DNA from: an uncultured Gammaproteobacteria bacterium
GTDB taxonomy: Bacteria; Pseudomonadota; Gammaproteobacteria; GCA-001735895
Assembly: GCA_913061315.1 (NCBI GenBank)
Contig: CAJXUC010000014.1
Span: forward strand, 1-64,000
Direction: 5' to 3'
Length of the DNA: 64,000 bases
Shown: positions 26,636-34,754 of the stretch, in pieces
How positions within the stretch are numbered: the stretch's first letter is position 1
How the letters are laid out: each line of letters starts with the position of its first letter
The notes under the pieces: generated by a model
Database searches by the model: none
What the model saw: only the letters and a program-made list of their open reading frames with translations
Told to the model about the DNA's origin: nothing
Program-made: the position numbers and the translations under genes

Positions 26636-27514
26636 TTAAGCGTAAGCTCTTAAAAAGTATTCAGCTAAGGTTTGAGCTAAATGATTGTCATGCTTATCGG
26701 CACAGTAGAGCACGACAGAAAACTCCGGCAAGTCGGGTAACTGGCCAGCATGATCAATTGCTACGCGATCTGGATGCTTTTCATATTCGAGCTCGGCACT
26801 GACACATAGATCTGCAGAAATCATCGCTTCGATTGCAAAGTCATCTGCCGAAGATACCATGTCGATCCAATCGATTCCGGCTGAATCGAGTGCCTTAGTG
26901 GCACTAGGATGAAAGGAACAGTTTTTCGAGTTACCTAAAGGCAGTGGGCGTTTTTTCCAAGCATTGCCTTGGTCTGCACCTGTCCAAATGAGCGATCGAG
27001 TATTGATGACCTGACCACCATGACGAGGATTTTTTTCGGTAGTCAATACCACATCTTGTAAGCCCTGACTAAATTGAGTCGTAAGATTAGTCGTTGAACC
27101 AGACGAAAATTTAATTTGCACTCTTGGGTAGTCACGATTAAAGGCTTTCAAAATGCTCGGTACGTATGGATATATTACATCTGATGGTGCCGCTAACCTG
27201 ATGAGTCCTTCATAATCTGGTGAGGTGAGGCGGTTCATACCTTCGTCATTAATGGCGAGCATTTTATGGGCAAAATGGAATAACTGTTCACCTGCCACAG
27301 TCGTTGTTATACCTTGTGAAGACCGGTCAAGTACACTTAAACCTAATTGAGTTTCGAGGCGTTTGATTTGCATGCTAATAGCAGATTGAGTAATAAAGAG
27401 GCGGCTAGCTGCGCGAGTCATACTGCCCGACTCAACAATGGTGACGAAGCTGCGTAAGGTTACTATGTCGAAGTTTTGGAGTCGTTTTGCAGTCATAGAT
27501 TGGCACGCTGTCAA
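26636..27514 (-). CDS. LysR-family transcriptional regulator
   Basis: This 292-aa regulator has a LysR winged helix-turn-helix (about residues 12-70: FDIVTLRSFVTIVESGSMTRAASRL, then TQSAISMQIKRLETQLGLSVLDRS) and a C-terminal effector domain. Translation may start at Met7 (MTAKRLQNFD). It is convergent to the aminotransferase and divergent from the DUF1127 gene. An A/T palindrome at 27552-27584 in the shared promoter region is a good candidate for its autoregulatory operator. Target genes are unknown. Confidence 0.9.
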   Translation of the reverse strand: MTACQSMTAKRLQNFDIVTLRSFVTIVESGSMTRAASRLFITQSAISMQIKRLETQLGLSVLDRSSQGITTTVAGEQLFHFAHKMLAINDEGMNRLTSPDYEGLIRLAAPSDVIYPYVPSILKAFNRDYPRVQIKFSSGSTTNLTTQFSQGLQDVVLTTEKNPRHGGQVINTRSLIWTGADQGNAWKKRPLPLGNSKNCSFHPSATKALDSAGIDWIDMVSSADDFAIEAMISADLCVSAELEYEKHPDRVAIDHAGQLPDLPEFSVVLYCADKHDNHLAQTLAEYFLRAYA

Positions 27515-27551
27515 TTTGCTAGAATCATTTTTAGTTACAACATTTCACTAT

Positions 27552-27584
27552 CAATAATATTGAAGTGAATAATCAATATTATTC
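27552..27584. promoter_or_regulatory. Candidate LysR operator palindromes
   Basis: GAATAATCAATATTATTC (27567-27584) is a perfect 7+4+7 palindrome. The same region also forms AATAATATTG (27553-27562) paired with CAATATTATT (27574-27583). LysR proteins bind A/T-rich dyads between divergent genes, and this lies 39-70 bp upstream of the regulator's start. No experimental support. Confidence 0.45.
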
Positions 27585-27670
27585 GTTTTACTTATACGCA
27601 TAGAGTCTCGTATAGTCAATTTTAGTTAAGTACATTAGCTAATTGATCACAAATATTGATAGGAATCATG

Positions 27671-27958
27671 ATGACAACCTTTATAAAAAATAGTGCCTTA
27701 AACATGAGCCAGAATTTGCACCATGCACAGTACATTCTCTACCAGTCAGTGCTTCAATGGATTAAAATTCAAGCCTTAAAAATAGCTGTAACCAGAGAAC
27801 GCAAACAATTATTGCTGCTCTCAGATGCGAGCTTAAGGGATATAGGCATTAGTCGATCTGAGGCTAATATTGAAGCGCTTAGTATTGACATACCTATGAT
27901 TCGTTTAGATCAAATTAAGAAAAAGCATAATAGAAAAAAGTGTGTGGTAACTATATAG
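27671..27958 (+). CDS. DUF1127 domain small basic protein
   Basis: The ORF is open from a TTG at 27656. AGGA at 27661-27664 is best spaced for the second of two adjacent ATGs (27668, 27671), giving 95 aa. The C-terminal half carries the DUF1127 pattern RERKQLLLLSDASLRDIGISRSEA, a short Arg-rich motif found in many proteobacterial small proteins, some of which bind RNA or affect phosphate and carbon metabolism. The N-terminal part (HHAQYILYQSVLQWIKIQ) is amphipathic and family-variable. The C-terminus is Lys-rich. It is a single gene, divergent from the LysR. Confidence 0.75.
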   Translation: MTTFIKNSALNMSQNLHHAQYILYQSVLQWIKIQALKIAVTRERKQLLLLSDASLRDIGISRSEANIEALSIDIPMIRLDQIKKKHNRKKCVVTI

Positions 27959-28058
27959 ATTGAAAAGGTGCCATCTATATTGACCCAGAATAGTTTTAAA
28001 ATTAAAAATGTAATGGTGTAATGCACGATAAACTATTCTTTTGGAATATTACTGATTC

Positions 28059-28550
28059 ATGATTCGCTATCGACCCCCAGCACCACCAAAATCGCCTTAT
28101 ATTACAATTGAAGGCATGCGAGTTCTTGAGCGCGAACAAAAGGCATTGTGGCCGAAAAGGCGCGAAGTGGTAGTGCACCTTTCGGCCGCTGCCGCAGAAG
28201 GTGATCGTTCTGAAAACGCTGAATATATTTATCGAAAAAAAGAGCTACGTGAACTCGATCGTCGTATTCGTTATTTACAGAAACGGTTACCAGAATTAAT
28301 TGCTGTCAGCGAAAAGCCACAAACAGCTGAGCGCGTTTTTTTTGGTGCCTATATTGAGTTAGAAAATGAAGATGATAACTTCTCTGTTTATCGAATCGTT
28401 GGCCCAGATGAGCTAGACCACGGCAAAAATTACATTAGTATCGATTCACCGTTAGCGAAGGCACTAATGAAAAAGATGTTGGGCGATGAAGTGACGGTTG
28501 AGGTGCCTAGTGGACGTACAATATATGTTATTAATCATATCAGTTACTGA
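28059..28550 (+). CDS. greB: Transcription elongation factor GreB
   Basis: This 163-aa protein has the Gre coiled-coil domain with the acidic tip region AAAEGDRSENAEYIYRKKELRELDRRIRYL, whose Asp and Glu are needed for transcript cleavage. A C-terminal FKBP-like domain follows, containing VFFGAYIELENEDD and ISIDSPLAKALMKK. Basic residues around the coiled coil favour GreB over GreA. It rescues backtracked RNA polymerase by stimulating endonucleolytic RNA cleavage. The ATG at 28059 has only a distant GGAA for a ribosome site. It is convergent with the ferredoxin reductase gene. Confidence 0.93.
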   Translation: MIRYRPPAPPKSPYITIEGMRVLEREQKALWPKRREVVVHLSAAAAEGDRSENAEYIYRKKELRELDRRIRYLQKRLPELIAVSEKPQTAERVFFGAYIELENEDDNFSVYRIVGPDELDHGKNYISIDSPLAKALMKKMLGDEVTVEVPSGRTIYVINHISY

Positions 28551-28622
28551 CTTAACATTAACTGATAACCCCACCCAAAAACAATGTAAATTGCATTAGT
28601 CCCCGAGGTTAAACAGTAATTT

Positions 28623-29870
28623 TTATTTTTTAGATACAGTCTTTAAATCGATTGCTGGATCGGCAATGAGATCGGGGGACGGATGCAAACCAGCACCAAT
28701 CATTTTTCGCCCTAGAGCGTAAGCCATAGTGTCATTCATAGCATCGACTGCGAGTAGCTTATCCTGGGCATAATACCAAACAGATTGACCACCTGGTTTA
28801 GAGCCGGGTCGAATAACCGTTTGTGTATAACCCATATTTAAGCCAGCGATTTGTAATTTGCAATCGTATTGATCTGACCAAAACCACGGTAATGGGTCGT
28901 AGGTGACGGCTTCGCCAGCAATCACTCGGGCCACCAGGTCGCCTTGGTCGGCTGCATTTTGAACTGATTCGAGGCGAATTCGTTGACCATTCCGCATAAA
29001 GCTAGCGCAGTCGCCGGCAGAAAATATGTCTGGGTTTGACGTTTGACAGATTTGATTAACTGCGATGCCATTCTCACAATCCAGACCTGACTGATCAGCC
29101 AGTTTGATATTGGGTCTACCGCCAATACCAACCAGCACCAGATCGGCCTCAAGTTGTTCACCGTTGGCTAATTCAGCGCCATCGACTCGGCTGTTGAGCC
29201 CATCACTTTTTTGGGTCAATCGGACCAACTGAGTTGATTCACGTACATCGACATCGTGCTGCTGGTGAAGCATTCGGAAGAAATCTGAAGTTTGAGGTGC
29301 TGCGACACGCTGCAAAATACGTTCGGCCATTTCGATAACAGTGACGTCAAGTCCAAACTTGCGTGCCACGGCCGCTGCTTCAAGACCAATGTAACCACCG
29401 CCTACAATTAATAGCTTACGACCTAACACTAATTCAGGTGCCATGGCCTCAGCATCAGCAATATTACGCAACGTAAAGACACCCGCCAGATCACCACCCA
29501 TGCGAGTTGGTAACGACAGTGGACTAGACCCAGTACATAAAATTAGTTTGCCATAATCAATGGTTTGTCCATCTGACGTTTTAAGTTTTCGCAGTTGAGG
29601 ATCAATGGAGTCAACTCGAGTATTGAAATAGGTTGTAATGTTTTGTTCGGAGTACCATTGTGTGGGCCGAATAAATAAACGGTCCCGTTCCAAGTCACCT
29701 GACATATAAGCCTTGGATAAGGGTGGGCGTTGGTAGGGTGGTACAGGCTCTTCACCGATTAAAATGAGTGGTTCGTTATTTCCAATACCTTTGTTTGCCA
29801 GTGCTTTATGGCGAGAAACAAAAGAAGCGGCAGCCTGTCCGGCCCCGACAATAACGATTGGCTTTGGCAT
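28623..29870 (-). CDS. NAD(P)H-dependent ferredoxin reductase (putidaredoxin reductase type)
   Basis: This 415-aa flavoprotein has two dinucleotide motifs: FAD binding IVIVGAGQAAASF (residues 5-17) and NAD binding LLIVGGGYIGLEAAAVA near residue 155. It also has PPYQRPPLSK, typical of the oxygenase-coupled ferredoxin reductases, and the FAD-closing NPDIFSAGDCA. It passes electrons from NADH to a 2Fe-2S ferredoxin. The ferredoxin gene lies 139 bp upstream on the same strand. The terminal acceptor, usually a cytochrome P450 or Rieske oxygenase, is not in this window. Confidence 0.88.
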   Translation of the reverse strand: MPKPIVIVGAGQAAASFVSRHKALANKGIGNNEPLILIGEEPVPPYQRPPLSKAYMSGDLERDRLFIRPTQWYSEQNITTYFNTRVDSIDPQLRKLKTSDGQTIDYGKLILCTGSSPLSLPTRMGGDLAGVFTLRNIADAEAMAPELVLGRKLLIVGGGYIGLEAAAVARKFGLDVTVIEMAERILQRVAAPQTSDFFRMLHQQHDVDVRESTQLVRLTQKSDGLNSRVDGAELANGEQLEADLVLVGIGGRPNIKLADQSGLDCENGIAVNQICQTSNPDIFSAGDCASFMRNGQRIRLESVQNAADQGDLVARVIAGEAVTYDPLPWFWSDQYDCKLQIAGLNMGYTQTVIRPGSKPGGQSVWYYAQDKLLAVDAMNDTMAYALGRKMIGAGLHPSPDLIADPAIDLKTVSKK

Positions 29871-30009
29871 GATGTTAACTCGAATAAATTTTGCGACAGT
29901 AATGGAGCATAGAGCCTAGTGTTGTAGATTGTAAGTGTATTTTTGAGATCTGGCTCAACGGGTGCTTTAGGTGGCGTCAATAAAGCACCCGTTCAGTGTA
30001 ACTTTGGGG

Positions 30010-30327
30010 TTAGGGTGCAGGTACGTGAAGCACTAAACCATCTAATTCAGGCGATGCAATCAGTTGGCAGCTTAAACGACTATTGTCGCGACGCTCTACA
30101 TCCGTCATTTCCAGCATGGTGTCTTCAATATCGTCAACTTCCCCGGTTCTTTCAAGCCAAGCTTCGTCAACAAATACATGACAGGTTGCGCAAGACAAGC
30201 AGCCACCACAGTCACCATCGACGTCGGGTACGTCGTTAGCAATCGCTGCTTCCATCAAATTTAAGCCATCTTTGACGTCTGCACTAATTTCTTTTCCGTC
30301 TTCTGTTTTCCAGGTAATTTTAGCCAT
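30010..30327 (-). CDS. 2Fe-2S ferredoxin (adrenodoxin/putidaredoxin type)
   Basis: This 105-aa ferredoxin has the vertebrate/putidaredoxin-type cluster ligands Cys40, Cys46, Cys49 and Cys87 (DCGGCLSCATC ... LSCQL). Cys43 is extra; putidaredoxin has Ser at that place. The acidic segment around VDDIEDTMLEM is the expected docking surface. A histidine follows the third Cys (CATCHVFVDEAWL), as in oxygenase-linked ferredoxins. It probably accepts electrons from the reductase encoded next and delivers them to an oxygenase encoded elsewhere. Confidence 0.9.
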   Translation of the reverse strand: MAKITWKTEDGKEISADVKDGLNLMEAAIANDVPDVDGDCGGCLSCATCHVFVDEAWLERTGEVDDIEDTMLEMTDVERRDNSRLSCQLIASPELDGLVLHVPAP

Positions 30328-30718
30328 AAGTGAATACTAATTGTTGGTAGTTTTAAATAATTTTTTGAAGAAACGTAATGTATCGTTTTTCGTTTGTAAT
30401 GTCTTATCAAAATAATGATTCTATCGGTCTTTCGACAAAGTTTTTTTAAATCAGGTTGTGCCAAGACAGCTCAAAGGAGTTTTTTGAATAAGCGACCTGA
30501 GTTTTCATAAGGAAATGTTCGTCTGATTTGCCACCAATTGACTTTTAAACTTTACAATGGTTTCAAGTGTCGAGGGAGATAAGAACGCATGACCTGACTG
30601 ATTGATGATGTTGACCTATGTGAGATTATTAATATTCAATGGGTTATCGTCAAATAATGGGACTTGCCGAACGCAAAAATTTTTCCTATTTCAGTTAATA
30701 ACGAAGCGTAAATTAGTT

Positions 30719-30741
30719 GGACGCTACTTAAAATAGCGTCC
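30719..30741. terminator. Hairpin downstream of rpoE-chrR; otherwise empty intergenic region
   Basis: GGACGCTA (30719-30726) and TAGCGTCC (30734-30741) form a perfect 8-bp stem with loop CTTAAAA, 78 bp beyond the chrR stop. There is no T-tract on the leftward side. It may be a terminator or an mRNA 3' stabiliser. The rest of the 491-bp gap 30328-30818 is AT-rich and shows no gene. Confidence 0.4.
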
Positions 30742-30818
30742 GCCTGGAAAGTTATTTAACTCAGTAAAGCTCTGAATACTGATTTAGCGTAATTAACTTA
30801 ATTTGTTCAATTTAATAA

Positions 30819-31496
30819 TCAAGCATAGCTACGACGAATCAGAGGATTCAGCATTCTGCCAAAGAATCCAGTGAGTTGAATGGGTGCTTCGGTAACAGCA
30901 AGACAAATACAATCCTTATCGATAGTCGCAACAGGGGTGTGCTTGTCAAGACTGTTCTTTACGAGAAAATCACCTTGTTGATAAAATCCTGATTCGTCTG
31001 AAAAACTGCCTTCAAGAATAACGGTGTATTCATCACCCATGTGGGTGTGAGTGCCAGAAGTACCTCCCGGCTTAATGCGCAATAGTTCAACTTTTGCGTT
31101 ATTTTGATCTCTACACAACTCATAACTATATATGTCACTCGACAATCTTTTCCACGATATGTCTTCATATCCAGTTTTAATAAATTGATGCAAACAACGA
31201 GGAAGAGAGTGATTGGCTTCATTAGTTGGTAAAGTAACTTTTTCTGTTGTAGCTGCATTAATTAAAATCTGATCGATTTGATCGAATAATTTATCTTTTA
31301 ATTTTGGTGAGGGCTTTGCAGGTTGGAGGCTAAGCATTAACTCGCTTCCAAGCTGATGTAGTTGATGCAAATTTTGGGTGCATTCAGTGCAATGTTCGAG
31401 ATGTACCGAAATACACAAAGCTTGGCTCAGGGGCAAGCTACCGGCAGCGTAAGCAGCCAACAGTTCGTCTTTAGGATGGTTTTTTAGCGTTTCCAT
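30819..31496 (-). CDS. chrR: Anti-sigma factor ChrR (zinc, cupin)
   Basis: This 225-aa protein has the ChrR two-domain layout. The N-terminal zinc-binding anti-sigma domain has His7, His32, Cys36 and Cys39 (HLEHCTECTQ), matching the spacing of the four zinc ligands of Rhodobacter ChrR. The C-terminal cupin domain contains GTHTHMGDEYTVILEGSFSD (His-x-His and Glu) and a later His in LDKHTPVA. ChrR holds RpoE inactive until singlet oxygen or related oxidants trigger its release. The gene starts 3 bp after the rpoE stop, so the pair is co-expressed. Confidence 0.92.
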   Translation of the reverse strand: METLKNHPKDELLAAYAAGSLPLSQALCISVHLEHCTECTQNLHQLHQLGSELMLSLQPAKPSPKLKDKLFDQIDQILINAATTEKVTLPTNEANHSLPRCLHQFIKTGYEDISWKRLSSDIYSYELCRDQNNAKVELLRIKPGGTSGTHTHMGDEYTVILEGSFSDESGFYQQGDFLVKNSLDKHTPVATIDKDCICLAVTEAPIQLTGFFGRMLNPLIRRSYA

Positions 31497-31499
31497 TAC

Positions 31500-32075
31500 T
31501 TACCTCAATATCAAAACTTGAAGCTTACGCAGTGCCAGACGGACTCGGGATTTGACCGTTCCTAATGGCAGCTTCAATTCAGTGCTTGTTTGTTGGTGGC
31601 TTTTTCCTTCGAGATAGACTTTTGTCAAGATCTCAGCTTGCTCGCGAGGCAATTTGGATAAGCCTGATTTAATATTTTTTGCCAGTCGATCTTGATGGAC
31701 TTGTTGAAAGGGTCCTGGATCGTCATCTTCAATGTTGTTAAATATTTCTGTTGGGTCTATATCACTGATGTAACGGCCATTACGTCGAAAATAGTCAATG
31801 CGGCAGTTTCTGGCCAAAGTAAATATCCAAGTATTAATATTTGACAGCTGAGCATTATAACTACCCGCTTTCAACCATACCCTAATGAGGACTTCTTGCG
31901 CCAATTCATCAGCGACTAAATTTGCGCCAGGCTCTCTGGCAAGACTGTAGGCTCGTATAAGAGGGGCATAATGATCAAACAGTGTAGAAAAGGCTGCCTT
32001 ATCACTGTGAGTCGCTATGCGAGTCATGCAATCTTTCAACTGTGTTATCTTTTCTGTTGAAGATCTGCTTTGCAC
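31500..32075 (-). CDS. rpoE: ECF sigma factor RpoE (ECF11, ChrR-controlled)
   Basis: This 191-aa ECF sigma factor has region 2 (FSTLFDHYAPLIRAYSLAREPGANLVADELAQEVLIRVWLKAGSYN, then NTWIFTLARNCRIDYFRRN) and region 4 with a helix-turn-helix (LPREQAEILTKVYLEGKSHQQTSTELKLPLGTVKSRVRLALRKL). Adjacency to chrR places it in the ECF11 group that answers singlet oxygen and organic peroxides. It probably drives its own promoter and the divergent lipid-modification operon through the paired TGATCC elements in the 141-bp gap to its right. Confidence 0.92.
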   Translation of the reverse strand: MQSRSSTEKITQLKDCMTRIATHSDKAAFSTLFDHYAPLIRAYSLAREPGANLVADELAQEVLIRVWLKAGSYNAQLSNINTWIFTLARNCRIDYFRRNGRYISDIDPTEIFNNIEDDDPGPFQQVHQDRLAKNIKSGLSKLPREQAEILTKVYLEGKSHQQTSTELKLPLGTVKSRVRLALRKLQVLILR

Positions 32076-32121
32076 TGTTTGCCTTTTATTCCAGTTTCTG
32101 GTTTATTTGATAGATATTACT

Positions 32122-32187
32122 ACACTACGTACCGACTTTCAGTTTGGATCACCTAAATGATCCAGAAACTTAAGCTGACCGTATAAA
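32122..32187. promoter_or_regulatory. Divergent RpoE (ECF11) promoters with palindromic -35 elements
   Basis: GGATCA-CCTAAA-TGATCC (32146-32163) is a palindrome of two -35 elements pointing away from each other. Rightward: TGATCC (32158-32163), an 18-bp spacer, then TATAAA (32182-32187). Leftward: TGATCC (32151-32146), an 18-bp spacer, then TAGTGT (32127-32122). The known RpoE-ChrR consensus is TGATCC-N18-TAAGA, so both -35 boxes and both spacers are exact while the -10s are approximate. This would couple rpoE-chrR autoregulation to the lipid operon. Confidence 0.8.
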
Positions 32188-32216
32188 CAAGTTATTAGTG
32201 TTAACTGAAACCTTAA

Positions 32217-32645
32217 ATGAATATGATCAACCCAGTTTTAGAAAATTTCAAACATACTTTTAAAGATTTAATAAGAACTGATTGGAGCCAGCTAGGTGAT
32301 ATTTATGCCGATGATATTCTTTTTAGAGACCCAGTACATGAAATCAAAGGTTTAGTGTCTTTAGAGGATTATTTTTCTAATATAAGCACCAACCTATCTG
32401 AATGTCGGTTCGAGTACTTAGACCAAGTTACATCGGATAACACGGCCTATCTTAAATGGATAATGCATTTCAAACACCCGCGTCTGGGTCCGAAAATTAT
32501 CGATGTTCGGGGTGTTAGCCACATACGTTACAATGAAAAGATTGAATATCATGAGGACTTGTATGATATGGGCGCAATGTTATATGAAAGATTGCCTGTT
32601 TTAGGCACCGTCACGCGTTTTCTTAAATCGCGAATGGTGAGCTGA
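32217..32645 (+). CDS. SnoaL/NTF2-like protein, first gene of RpoE-controlled operon
   Basis: This 142-aa cytoplasmic protein has the cone-shaped NTF2/SnoaL pattern: an N-terminal helix (VLENFKHTFKDLIRTDWSQLGDIYADDILFRDPVHEIKG) followed by beta strands (YLKWIMHF, IIDVRGVSHIRYN, KIEYHEDLYD). Proteins of this kind open the conserved ECF11 lipid operon in many proteobacteria. The biochemical role is unknown, with a small hydrophobic ligand or a folding partner as possibilities. No Shine-Dalgarno is obvious before ATG 32217. The inferred RpoE promoter lies 30-60 bp upstream. Confidence 0.75.
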   Translation: MNMINPVLENFKHTFKDLIRTDWSQLGDIYADDILFRDPVHEIKGLVSLEDYFSNISTNLSECRFEYLDQVTSDNTAYLKWIMHFKHPRLGPKIIDVRGVSHIRYNEKIEYHEDLYDMGAMLYERLPVLGTVTRFLKSRMVS

Positions 32646-32649
32646 TTGA

Positions 32650-33453
32650 ATGAGCCATAATTCTTTATCAGGCGGAAAAGTAATATGGATAACCGGAGCA
32701 AGTAGTGGCTTAGGGCGAAGTCTAGTTTTGTTGCTGGCTAGTCAAGGACATCAAGTCATTGCGAGCGCCCGAGATAAAAATGCATTGCAGAAGATGGAAG
32801 CAGATAGTTCCAATATCTGTGCAATGCCCTTTGATATGGTTGATGAATCTAGCTTGGCATCGGTGCAAATTGAGATAGAGCAAAAGTTTTCTGCCATTGA
32901 TCAAATTATTTTAAATGCTGGAACGTGTGAATATCTTGATTTTCCTGATACAGATTGGTGCGCTATTCGAAGAGTTATGGAAGTTAATTACTTCGGTACA
33001 ATTAACTGCTTAAAAGTGGCGTTGCCCTTGCTTCGCAATAGTAGTGCATTGCGTCCACATATTGTAGTGATTGCTTCACAGGTAACGAATGCGCCATTTC
33101 CACGGTCTGAGGCTTATGGTGCCTCAAAGGCAGCTCTTCAATATTTCTTTGATAGTCTTAGAATCGACCTTATTCCAGACAGTGTGGATGTAACCGTTGT
33201 TAATCCTGGATTTGTCGATACACCCCTGACCCGTAAAAATAATTTCGATATGCCTTTTTTAATGGATGTAGATCAAGCTGCCAGTCGAATAATCAAAAAC
33301 ATCGCCTCAAGACCCCGAGTCTATAGTTTTCCAAAGCGTTTACGGGGTTTGCTGTTAATTTCCAAACTGTTACCCAGCGTGTGGCAGAAAATGGTGTCGC
33401 AGAAAGAGAGTAATGCCGCTGTAGAAAAGGCTAGTGAGCACAAGAAGCAATGA
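32650..33453 (+). CDS. SDR family oxidoreductase in RpoE operon
   Basis: This 267-aa classical SDR has the cofactor motif TGASSGLGRSL (about residues 14-24), NAG in IILNAGTCEY near residue 88, Ser in VIASQVTNAPF, and catalytic Tyr and Lys in SEAYGASKAALQYF. The C-terminal part contains a hydrophobic stretch (LRGLLLISKLLPSVWQKM) that may associate with membrane, which suits a lipid-modifying neighbourhood. The next gene overlaps its stop by 4 bp. The substrate is unknown, possibly a lipid carbonyl produced during oxidative damage or furan-lipid metabolism. Confidence 0.85.
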   Translation: MSHNSLSGGKVIWITGASSGLGRSLVLLLASQGHQVIASARDKNALQKMEADSSNICAMPFDMVDESSLASVQIEIEQKFSAIDQIILNAGTCEYLDFPDTDWCAIRRVMEVNYFGTINCLKVALPLLRNSSALRPHIVVIASQVTNAPFPRSEAYGASKAALQYFFDSLRIDLIPDSVDVTVVNPGFVDTPLTRKNNFDMPFLMDVDQAASRIIKNIASRPRVYSFPKRLRGLLLISKLLPSVWQKMVSQKESNAAVEKASEHKKQ

Positions 33454-34754
33454 AAATTGCAATTATTGGTTCAGGTATTTCTGGACTGACTGCCGCTTAT
33501 TATCTAAGTCAAAATCATCAGGTTAATGTTTTTGAAATGGCGGATAAAATTGGCGGTCATACGGCTACGGTGGATGTTGATCATAACGGTCAGCAGTTTG
33601 CTATCGATACCGGTTTCATTGTTTTTAACGACTGGACCTACCCTAACTTTATTGCATTAATGGACGAGTTGGGCGTTAAATCTCAGGCAACAGAGATGAG
33701 TTTTAGTGTCCGTTGTGAAGATACTGGCATTGAATACGGTGGCAACAATCTCAATACAATGTTTGCGCAACGACGTAATATTTTCCGACCCAATTTTCAT
33801 AAAATGATTAGAGATATACTCAAATTTAATCGAGAGGCTATTAGGGATCTTGAAGCGGGGAATATTTCTGAAGCCATCACGCTGAATGAATATCTCAAAG
33901 TAAATCAGTATAGCGATGCTTTTATATATCAGTATATATTGCCGATGGGTTGTGCGATCTGGTCGGCTTCAACTGAAAAAATGATCAGCTTCCCGCTGTT
34001 ATTTTTTGTTCAGTTCTTCAAAAATCATGGGCTTCTTAGTGTTAATAACCGTCCACAATGGCGAGCCATTCAAGGTGGGTCTCGAAGTTACCTTGGTCCA
34101 CTGACTAACAGTTTTAAAGATTCGATTTTCACTTCCAGTAACATTAAGCACATTCGACGTTTAGGTGAGTCAGTTGAATTAATTATGGCTGATGGTGAAG
34201 TTCAAGTATTTGACCATGTGGTACTAGCTTGTCATAGTGATCAGGCTTTAGCGTTATTAAGTGACCCAAGTGATGCCGAGCGTAAGGCCTTGTCAGCGGT
34301 TCCTTATCAGCAAAATGATGTGGTGTTACATACCGATGAGAACCTATTGCCTCGTCGTCGTATAGCTTGGTCGAGCTGGAATTACAGGCTTTTTGATCGT
34401 TTCCAGACCCGGGCAGTCCTCACTTATAATATGAATATTTTACAAGGGATTAAATCGGACACTACTTTTAATGTTACTTTAAACGCAACAGAAAAAATTG
34501 ATGAGTCTAAAATAATAGAACAGTTCAGTTATAGCCACCCGGTATTTTCTTTTGACTCAGTCTTAGCAGCGAAAAAAATTGAAGGTTTTAATGGTGCTAA
34601 CAATACGTGGTTTGCAGGCGCTTATTTAGGCAATGGTTTTCACGAAGACGGCGTGGTTAGTGGACGTCAGGTTGCTACCTTAATTAATCGGTTACCAAAC
34701 TTACCAGTGACTAGGCATGATCAATTGTTGTCTGGGGATGTGGTCAGTGCATAG
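33450..34754 (+). CDS. FAD-dependent flavin amine oxidase-like protein (COG2907 type)
   Basis: This 434-aa flavoprotein begins with the Rossmann motif KIAIIGSGISGLTAAYYLSQNHQVNVFEMADKIGGHTATV and has the amine-oxidase-like segments DTGFIVFNDWTYPNFIALMDELGV and WFAGAYLGNGFHEDGVVSG for FAD binding. Homologues sit beside DUF1365 and Cfa-like genes in ECF11 operons. In Rhodobacter the equivalent cluster makes furan fatty acids, where steps of desaturation and oxygen insertion into a methylated acyl chain are needed. A desaturase-like or oxidase role here is inferred from that precedent. It overlaps the SDR gene by 4 bp and the next gene by about 17 bp. Confidence 0.85.
   Translation: MKIAIIGSGISGLTAAYYLSQNHQVNVFEMADKIGGHTATVDVDHNGQQFAIDTGFIVFNDWTYPNFIALMDELGVKSQATEMSFSVRCEDTGIEYGGNNLNTMFAQRRNIFRPNFHKMIRDILKFNREAIRDLEAGNISEAITLNEYLKVNQYSDAFIYQYILPMGCAIWSASTEKMISFPLLFFVQFFKNHGLLSVNNRPQWRAIQGGSRSYLGPLTNSFKDSIFTSSNIKHIRRLGESVELIMADGEVQVFDHVVLACHSDQALALLSDPSDAERKALSAVPYQQNDVVLHTDENLLPRRRIAWSSWNYRLFDRFQTRAVLTYNMNILQGIKSDTTFNVTLNATEKIDESKIIEQFSYSHPVFSFDSVLAAKKIEGFNGANNTWFAGAYLGNGFHEDGVVSGRQVATLINRLPNLPVTRHDQLLSGDVVSA

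Noticed and set aside
28623..30327. Cytochrome P450 partner for the ferredoxin pair
   Set aside because: No protein in the window carries the heme-Cys motif or the ExxR motif of P450s.
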